DNA from: Paractinoplanes lichenicola
Lineage (GTDB): Bacteria; Actinomycetota; Actinomycetes; Mycobacteriales; Micromonosporaceae
Direction of reading: 5' to 3'
NCBI RefSeq assembly: GCF_016785085.1
Contig: NZ_JAENHO010000029.1
Coordinates: forward strand, 1 to 50,406
Length of the DNA: 50,406 nucleotides
Shown here: positions 45,444 to 50,406 of the stretch, one piece after another
How the letters are laid out: each line of letters opens with the position of its first letter
Position numbering within the stretch: the stretch's first letter is position 1
Notes under the pieces: model-generated
Database searches by the model: none
Told to the model about the DNA's origin: nothing
The model's input: the letters and a program-made list of their open reading frames with translations, nothing else
Translations under genes and position numbers: made by a program

Positions 45444-45508
45444 TCCGGACCTGCCTCTTCGTCAACTGATCCGGACCCGCCTCTTCGTCAACTCATCCGG
45501 ACCTGCCT
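45431..45508. repeat. Three tandem copies of a 26-bp sequence at the CAP gene end
   Basis: CTTCGTCAACTGATCCGGAC plus CTGCCT is repeated at 45431, 45457 and 45483. Copy 2 has one change (CCCGCCT) and copy 3 has one (ACTCATCC). Copy 1 contains the last codons and stop of the CAP gene. Copy 2 repeats the stop TGA in a different frame (26 is not a multiple of three), and in copy 3 it is lost. The array ends 11 bp before the next start. Confidence 0.92.
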
Positions 45509-45519
45509 AGAGTGCAGCC

Positions 45520-46002
45520 GTGGCCAAGATTCTTAAATCCCTTCTCAACCGCGTACGGCGTTCCGCGCCGGCCCCGGCGCCCGTCCCCGCGCCCCCGCGT
45601 CAGCGCAGCCCGCGGCACGTTCCCACCGGTGACCGCGGCCGTCGCATCGAATACGCGCCGAACCTCGACGGCGACGCCGACCCGGGCGAGATCGTCTGGA
45701 CCTGGGTGCCCTACGAGGACGACCCGGCCCAGGGCAAGGACCGCCCGGTGCTGGTCGTCGGGCGCGACGGCCACGACGTGCTGGCCCTCATGCTCTCGTC
45801 GCAGAGCGAGCGCGACGGTCAGCGCAACTGGCTCGCGCTCGGCCCGGGGGAGTGGGACCGCGAAGCCCGGCCGAGCTGGATCCGCCTCGATCGGGTGATC
45901 GAAGTTGATCACGACGGCATCCGCCGCGAGGGCGCGATCCTCGACCGCCCCAAGTTCGACAAGGTCGCCGCCCGGCTACGCGAGGAGTACGGCTGGCGCT
46001 GA
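45520..46002 (+). CDS. PemK/MazF-like protein without adjacent antitoxin
   Basis: This 160-residue protein starts at GTG 45520 and has a basic, Pro-rich N-terminus (about 1-35). A PemK/MazF-type fold follows: GEIVWTWVPYEDDPAQGKDR (equivalent to the GEIVWVDFGP...RP motif), PVLVVGRDGHDVLALMLSS, and WIRLDRVIEVD. The family includes mRNA interferases, but this conserved actinobacterial type has no antitoxin gene beside it, and toxicity is uncertain. The signature is good; the activity is not. Confidence 0.78.
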   Translation: MAKILKSLLNRVRRSAPAPAPVPAPPRQRSPRHVPTGDRGRRIEYAPNLDGDADPGEIVWTWVPYEDDPAQGKDRPVLVVGRDGHDVLALMLSSQSERDGQRNWLALGPGEWDREARPSWIRLDRVIEVDHDGIRREGAILDRPKFDKVAARLREEYGWR

Positions 46003-46055
46003 CGCGCGACCGCTCAGTGGACAACCCCACGCGCTCTCCGGATAGCGTTGGGGGC

Positions 46056-46646
46056 ATGGATAAGGACGTAATGGTCGGTTTCGGCGGCAAGCAGGCCTGG
46101 CTTGCCGTCCGCGCCGACGGCTCGGTCGACGCTCCGAGCGTGATCGCCGCGCTCGGGCTGCGCGACCTCGGCGCGGTGCCGTGGCGCGACGGCATCGACC
46201 TGGCCCACCTCACCGACGACCGGGTCGCCGTCACCCCGCCCCTGCCCGGCGCGCGCGACCAGCAGTGGGTGCTCGCCACCGGGCGCCATCTCATCCGGCC
46301 CGGCACCACGGTCGACGTCGTCGAGCTGTCCGGCACGCTCGGCACCGAGGTGCAGTTCTTCGCCACCCACCGGGTCACCGAGCTGCACCGCTGGCAACGG
46401 GCCGCCGAGGGTGAGCTGATCCGCGCTTTCGGGTATGTGGGGCAGACCGGTGACGTCACGTCGTGGCACGGCGAGCCCGACCCGGCCGAACGCGACGCCG
46501 GCCTGCCCGGCGTCCTGACCGACGAGACGACCGTCCTGGTGGGTGAAAAGGACGTGCTCGCCGTGGCCCACGCCTGGAGCATTGATCCCACCACTCTGAC
46601 CGGGCGCCCGGCGCCGGGACCGCTGCGCATCGGCGCGGCCGACTGA
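46056..46646 (+). CDS. Conserved-looking protein of unknown function
   Basis: I do not recognise this 196-residue protein. It is soluble, with no signal peptide, membrane helix or known motif. The central part reads ATHRVTELHRWQRAAEGELI and RAFGYVGQTGDVTSWHGEPD, with WSIDPTTLTGRPAPGPL at the C-terminus; this W/H-rich pattern occurs in bacterial hypothetical proteins of similar size. ATG 46056 was chosen. It lies 12 bp before the adenylate kinase-like gene, so both are probably co-transcribed. Confidence 0.65.
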   Translation: MDKDVMVGFGGKQAWLAVRADGSVDAPSVIAALGLRDLGAVPWRDGIDLAHLTDDRVAVTPPLPGARDQQWVLATGRHLIRPGTTVDVVELSGTLGTEVQFFATHRVTELHRWQRAAEGELIRAFGYVGQTGDVTSWHGEPDPAERDAGLPGVLTDETTVLVGEKDVLAVAHAWSIDPTTLTGRPAPGPLRIGAAD

Positions 46647-46657
46647 AGAGGGGCACG

Positions 46658-47368
46658 ATGCGCAAGTTCGTGATCATGGGAGTGCAGGGCAGCGGCAAGG
46701 GCACCCAGAGCGAACTGCTCTGCGCCGACCTCGACCTGGTGCACATCTCCGTCGGCGACATCTTCCGGTGGAACGTGCAGAACCACACGAAACTGGGCGC
46801 GCAGGTCCGGCGCACGATGGCCGCCGGCGAGCTGGTCGGCGACGACCTGGTCGAGTCGGTCGTCCAGGACAGGCTCGACCGCCACGACTGGAACTACGGG
46901 TTCGTCGTCGACGGCTTCCCCCGCAACGGCCGGCAGGCCGAGTTCTTCATGGAGAGCTACGACATCGACGGCGTGATCCACCTCGAGCTGCCCGAGGACG
47001 AGGTGCGCCGGCGCGTGCTCAGCCGACGGCTGTGCCCGAACTGCGGCATGGACTACAACCTGATCGCCGACCGCCCCGAGGTCGAGGGCCGCTGCGACAT
47101 CTGCGGCCACGAGCTGGTGACCAGGGCCGACGACACCCCCGAGGCGCTCGAGGCCCGCCTGCGCGACTATCACGAGAAGACCCGCCCGGTGCTCGAGCTG
47201 TTCGGCCGCAAGGAGGTCGTGCACGACATCGACGCCCGCCCCGGGGCCGACGAGGTGCAGCAGGCCATCCGCGACGCGCTGGCCCTGCCGCCCTACAAGC
47301 CCGCGCCCGACTCCCCGTCCGCGCCCTCGACCCGGCCGCGACCCGATGCGGTGAGTCAGACCTCGTGA
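46658..47368 (+). CDS. Adenylate kinase-like nucleoside monophosphate kinase with zinc-type lid
   Basis: This 236-residue protein has the P-loop GVQGSGKGTQSE (8-19), an AMP-binding region (VGDIFRWNVQ; VVDGFPRNGRQAEF) and a LID with four cysteines (RLCPNCGMDYN...GRCDICGHEL), a zinc-binding arrangement. A Pro/Ser-rich C-terminal tail follows. It interconverts nucleoside monophosphates and diphosphates. The essential adk is normally beside secY and not here, so this is probably a paralogue. It converges on a PPK2 gene with a 13-bp overlap. Confidence 0.87.
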   Translation: MRKFVIMGVQGSGKGTQSELLCADLDLVHISVGDIFRWNVQNHTKLGAQVRRTMAAGELVGDDLVESVVQDRLDRHDWNYGFVVDGFPRNGRQAEFFMESYDIDGVIHLELPEDEVRRRVLSRRLCPNCGMDYNLIADRPEVEGRCDICGHELVTRADDTPEALEARLRDYHEKTRPVLELFGRKEVVHDIDARPGADEVQQAIRDALALPPYKPAPDSPSAPSTRPRPDAVSQTS

Positions 47369-48105
47369 CCGCGCTTGCGCAGCTCGGCCTCGACCGCGTC
47401 GCAGACGGCCTCGACCACGGCGAACCGCGCGTAGTGCTTGTCGTTGCCCGGGATCACGTGCCACGGCGCCCACGTCGGGTCGGTGCGCTCCAGCATCTCC
47501 TCGATCGCGGCCTCGTACGCCGGGCGCTTCTCCCGGTTGCGCCAGTCCTCCTCGGTCAGCTTCCACTGCCGTAGGGGATCGCCCGACCTGTCCTCGAAGC
47601 GGCGCAGCTGCTCGTCCTGGTCGACGTGCATCCAGAACTTGACGATGATCATGCCCTCGGCGACCAGCGTCCGCTCGAACTCGACGATCTCGTTGTACGC
47701 CCGGGACCACTGCTCCTTGGTCGCGAACCCCTCGACCCGCTCGACCAGCACCCGCCCGTACCAGGAGCGGTCGAAGACGGCCATGCCACCCCAGCCGGGC
47801 AGCTTGGGCCAGAAGCGCCACAGGAAGTGATGCCGCTTCTCGTCGTACGTGGGGGCGGCGAACTGCGAGACGCGCACGAACCGCGGGTCGAGCGGGGCGA
47901 CCAGCCGCTTGATCGCGCCACCCTTGCCGGAGGCGTCCCAGCCCTCGAACACGCAGGTCAGCGGGGGGCCGATCTTCTGCTCGCCGATCTGGCCGCCCAG
48001 GATCAGGCGCAACCTCAGCAGCCGCTGCTGCGCCTCCTCGAGACGTGCGACGGCCTTCTTCTTCGAGATCTCGATCGGCGGAACACCGCTACCCAGGCGA
48101 CTCAT
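47356..48105 (-). CDS. ppk2: Polyphosphate kinase 2 family protein
   Basis: This 249-residue protein has Walker A (FEGWDASGKGGAIKRL), Walker B (FDRSWYGRVLVERVEG) and the lid segment (RRFEDRSGDPLRQWKLTEED). PPK2 enzymes transfer phosphate between polyphosphate and nucleotides. ATG 48105 gives the normal length. Its 3' end overlaps the adenylate kinase-like gene. Preference for AMP, ADP or GDP cannot be told by eye. Confidence 0.9.
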   Translation of the reverse strand: MSRLGSGVPPIEISKKKAVARLEEAQQRLLRLRLILGGQIGEQKIGPPLTCVFEGWDASGKGGAIKRLVAPLDPRFVRVSQFAAPTYDEKRHHFLWRFWPKLPGWGGMAVFDRSWYGRVLVERVEGFATKEQWSRAYNEIVEFERTLVAEGMIIVKFWMHVDQDEQLRRFEDRSGDPLRQWKLTEEDWRNREKRPAYEAAIEEMLERTDPTWAPWHVIPGNDKHYARFAVVEAVCDAVEAELRKRGHEV

Positions 48106-48189
48106 CCGTACAGCATGTCCCTCCTCCGGGGGTTTCGCACCGCCCAAACCCGGTGTCCTGCCCGGCCGGGCGTGCGGGACAATCGGCGG

Positions 48190-49446
48190 GTGACTCTCGT
48201 AGACGACCTGACATGGCGTGGACTGATCCAGGATTCGACCGACCCGGCCGCCCTGGCCGAAGCACTCTCCGGCGATCCGATCACGTTCTATGTGGGCTTC
48301 GACCCCACGGCCGCGTCGCTGCACGTCGGTCACCTCATGCAGGTCATCACGGCCAGCCGTCTGCAGCGGGCCGGGCATCGTCCGCTGCTGCTCGTCGGCG
48401 GTGCGACCGGCCAGATCGGCGACCCACGGGAGTCGGCCGAGCGCACGCTCAACCCGCCCGAGGTGATCGAGGGCTGGGTCCAGCGCATCCGTGATCAGCT
48501 CGCGCCCTTCGTGACGTACGAGGGAACGAACGCCGCCACTCTGGTCAACAACCTCGACTGGACCGGCCCGACCTCGGTGATCGAATTCCTGCGCGACGTC
48601 GGCAAGCACTTCCCGGTCAACAAGATGCTGGCCCGCGACGTGGTGCGCAACCGGCTCGAGAGCGGCATCAGCTTCACCGAGTTCAGCTACCAGCTGCTCC
48701 AGGCCAACGACTTCTTCCAGCTGCACCAGCGGCACGGCTGCGCGCTGCAGTTCGGCGGCTCCGACCAGTGGGGCAACATCACCGCCGGCGTCGACTTCGT
48801 GCGGCGCCGCGGGGCGGGCCCGGTGCACGCGTTCACCACTCCGCTGGTGCTCAAGGCCGACGGCACCAAGTTCGGCAAGAGCGAGGGCGGCGCGATCTGG
48901 CTCGACCCCGAGATGACCACGCCGTACGCGTTCTACCAGTTCTGGATCAACTCGGACGACCGCGACGTCAACAACTACCTGCGGTTCTTCAGCTTCAAGA
49001 GCCGTGAGGAGCTGGAGGAGCTGGAGAAGGCGACGGCCGACCGCCCCCAGGCCAGGCTGGCCCAGCGCGCCCTGGCCGAAGAGATCACCGCCCTGGTGCA
49101 CGGCCCCTCCGAGGCGGCTCAGGCTGTGGCGGCCAGCCAGGCGTTGTTCGGGCGAGGATCCCTCGACGAGCTCTCGGCCGACACACTGCGCGCCGCTCTG
49201 GGTGAGGCAGGCCTTTTCCCCGTACGGGGTGAGATGCCCAATTTCACGACGCTGCTCAAGGAGTCGGGGCTGGTCGCGAGCGCCAATGAGGCCCGGCGCA
49301 CGATCACCGAGGGCGGGGCGTACGTGAACAACGAGCGCATCACCGACGGCGAGGCCGTGCCCACGACCGACTCCCTGCTGCACGGCCAGTTCCTCGTGCT
49401 GCGCCGGGGCAAGCGCACCTTCGCCGGCGTCGAATACACGGCGTAA
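48190..49446 (+). CDS. tyrS: Tyrosyl-tRNA synthetase
   Basis: This 418-residue class I aminoacyl-tRNA synthetase begins at GTG 48190. It has the HIGH-equivalent HVGHL (in GFDPTAASLHVGHL), the tyrosine-site pattern FSYQLLQANDFFQL and GGSDQWGNITAG, the KMSKS-equivalent KFGKSEGG, and a C-terminal S4 RNA-binding domain (VASANEARRTITEGGAYVNN). It charges tRNA-Tyr. The start lies 84 bp from the divergent ppk2; no T-box leader is seen. Confidence 0.96.
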   Translation: MTLVDDLTWRGLIQDSTDPAALAEALSGDPITFYVGFDPTAASLHVGHLMQVITASRLQRAGHRPLLLVGGATGQIGDPRESAERTLNPPEVIEGWVQRIRDQLAPFVTYEGTNAATLVNNLDWTGPTSVIEFLRDVGKHFPVNKMLARDVVRNRLESGISFTEFSYQLLQANDFFQLHQRHGCALQFGGSDQWGNITAGVDFVRRRGAGPVHAFTTPLVLKADGTKFGKSEGGAIWLDPEMTTPYAFYQFWINSDDRDVNNYLRFFSFKSREELEELEKATADRPQARLAQRALAEEITALVHGPSEAAQAVAASQALFGRGSLDELSADTLRAALGEAGLFPVRGEMPNFTTLLKESGLVASANEARRTITEGGAYVNNERITDGEAVPTTDSLLHGQFLVLRRGKRTFAGVEYTA

Positions 49447-49542
49447 CAACAAGATTTTTCGCCGGGCAGTGTCGGATGCGGCCGGCGCCGTTCGTAGGTA
49501 AGTGAAGGCGGACATCGGGTCGGCCGAGCCGAAGGAGTGACC

Positions 49543-49881
49543 ATGCCGCAGTACCTCATCTACTTCAACCAGCAATGGGTGGGTGACCACAGCGAGGAGT
49601 GGTTCCGCTCGCGCGGGCCGCTGGCCAACGCCGTCGTAGAAGAGATCAAGGCGGCCGGGGCGTATCTCTACGCCGGCGGAGTGGTCGAGGACGGCCCGAT
49701 CTTCAGCGCCGACGCCACCAGCGGCGAACTGCTGTTCACCGACGGGCCCTACGCCGAGACCAAGGAATTCCTCGGCGGGCTCACGGTCGTGGACGTGCCC
49801 GACGACGAGACCGCCCGGATGTGGGCGGGCAAGATCGCCGAGGCGTGTGGCTGGCCCCAAGAGGTGCGCCAGCTCTGGTAG
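49543..49881 (+). CDS. YCII-related domain protein
   Basis: This 112-residue protein is of the YCII/DGPI type: QYLIYFNQQWVGDHSEEW, LLFTDGPYAETKEFLGGLTV. AAGGAG is placed well for ATG 49543; a GTG at 49537 lies inside the ribosome binding site. Small ferredoxin-like proteins of this family occur near ECF sigma factors or as stand-alone genes. Function unknown. Confidence 0.88.
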   Translation: MPQYLIYFNQQWVGDHSEEWFRSRGPLANAVVEEIKAAGAYLYAGGVVEDGPIFSADATSGELLFTDGPYAETKEFLGGLTVVDVPDDETARMWAGKIAEACGWPQEVRQLW

Positions 49882-49935
49882 CGGCGTGGTTTCAGCTTGA
49901 TCGGCTCCCTGTGACGTGGCTCGCAGGGGGCCGAT

Positions 49936-49965
49936 TTGGCGTCCGGGTAGGGGTGCCTGTAACGT
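49936..49965 (+). promoter_or_regulatory. Candidate upstream rrn promoter
   Basis: TTGGCG (49936-49941) and TAACGT (49960-49965) are 18 bp apart. The long gap 49882-50335 before 16S rRNA contains no gene; multiple tandem promoters are usual for actinobacterial rrn operons, and this is one candidate. Confidence 0.45.
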
Positions 49966-50123
49966 TTTCCGAGCCGCCAGGAAGACGGGCGAGCGAGCGG
50001 AGCTCTTCGGAGAGCCGGCGCGGCCGTCCTGGAGGACCTCGGAAAATGCCTCGGCAATAGCTGGTGTAGATTTCTGCGGGCTCGAGCAGTTCTGGAAGGT
50101 CATTTCCGGCAGGTAAAGCGGAT

Positions 50124-50152
50124 TTGACGACAAGGAAAAGCCCGAGTAAAGT
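50124..50152 (+). promoter_or_regulatory. rrn promoter, sigma-70 (HrdB) type
   Basis: TTGACG (50124-50129) and TAAAGT (50147-50152) are separated by exactly 17 bp, close to consensus and the best promoter in the window. Transcription would start near 50159, about 175 bp before the mature 16S end. Confidence 0.75.
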
Positions 50153-50187
50153 TGAGCGAGTGCCCCGGAGCGGTTAGCCGGGTGTGG

Positions 50188-50315
50188 TTGTTCTTTGAGA
50201 ACTCAACAGGGTGCTTGATAAGCCAGTGCCAATTAAGTAATACCCCGGCCGGCTTGTTCGTTCTTCGGGACGAAGAGGTTTGGTGGGAGATTCCTTTGGC
50301 AGTTGTTTAACTGCC
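50188..50315 (+). promoter_or_regulatory. 16S rRNA leader with antitermination and processing hairpins
   Basis: TTGTTCTTTGAGAACTCAAC (50188-50207) is the conserved actinobacterial leader block and includes the inverted repeat GTTCT-TTG-AGAAC; it is boxA-like. A stem CGTTC-TTCG-GGACG with a UUCG tetraloop (50259-50272, extendable by two pairs) and GGCAGTT-GTTT-AACTGCC (50298-50315) follow. These elements support antitermination and RNase processing of the precursor. Confidence 0.7.
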
Positions 50316-50335
50316 GGGACGCTTTTCCACAGTTT

Positions 50336-50406
50336 TTGTTGGAGAGTTTGATCCTGGCTCAGGACGAACGCTGGCGGCGTGCTTAACACATGCAAGTCGA
50401 GCGGAA
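50336..50406 (+). rRNA. rrs: 16S ribosomal RNA, 5' end (runs off window)
   Basis: GGAGAGTTTGATCCTGGCTC (50341-50360) is the universal 5' 16S sequence (27F priming region), followed by AGGACGAACGCTGGCGGCGT and CTTAACACATGCAAGTCGA. The mature 5' end is placed near 50336 by counting back from the AGAGTTTGATC at E. coli position 8. Only about 70 bases are present. Confidence 0.97.

Noticed and set aside
48106..48189. T-box leader before tyrS
   Set aside because: The gap is only 84 bp and no T-box sequence or specifier stem is visible.
49916..50116. 66-codon frame upstream of 16S rRNA
   Set aside because: It lies across the rrn promoter region, has no ribosome binding site and no similarity.

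Overview
The window is high-GC DNA with GTG starts, short or overlapping gene junctions and a typical actinobacterial rRNA leader. It looks like the chromosome of a filamentous actinomycete. Gene content (Streptomyces-like maltose locus without malK, S-adenosyl methyltransferase of the actinobacterial DUF574 type, F420-type LLM oxidoreductase) fits Micromonosporaceae, perhaps Actinoplanes; the genus is inference.

Layout. 1-127: edge of an IS3-family insertion sequence. 350-12381: maltodextrin locus, a LacI-type regulator (minus) facing malE-malF-malG, an intracellular GH13 glucosidase and a 1777-residue secreted alpha-amylase/pullulanase. 12378-20631: signalling and efflux, with a GGDEF-EAL protein, a TetR regulator with a clear operator and its DHA2 efflux pump, a receiver-PAS-GAF histidine kinase, and a second DHA2 pump. 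20703-23450: a Tet(M)/OtrA-like ribosomal-protection GTPase behind a leader peptide and a long inverted repeat, carrying an unusual repetitive insertion of about 245 residues. 23456-25203: tandem repeat, then a PadR regulator with a HAAS-type membrane protein. 25402-26149: GNAT acetyltransferase and a 15-bp minisatellite. 26150-32867: polyamine module, a PucR regulator divergent from aldehyde dehydrogenase-potA-potD-potB-potC.

33003-41423 is a nine-gene, one-directional, mostly overlapping cluster: ACP, StlD/DarB-type ketosynthase, DarA-like flavodoxin-fold protein, aromatic-ring FAD monooxygenase, SCP2-domain protein, FabF-like ketosynthase, P450, second ACP, LLM oxidoreductase. The DarB+DarA pair is the signature of dialkylresorcinol/cyclohexanedione biosynthesis, best known from Bacteroidetes and Gammaproteobacteria. 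Here it sits in an actinomycete with a different set of tailoring enzymes. This is the best candidate for an undescribed pathway in the window. It ends in a 169-bp palindrome bounded by CTAG.

41585-49881 is mostly housekeeping: a membrane protein, 3-methyladenine DNA glycosylase, a multi-HTH protein, methyltransferase, secreted CAP protein (with a triplicated 3' end), PemK/MazF-like protein, an unrecognised protein, an adenylate kinase-like enzyme convergent with PPK2, tyrS and a YCII protein. 49882-50406 holds rrn promoters, the antitermination leader and the first bases of 16S rRNA.
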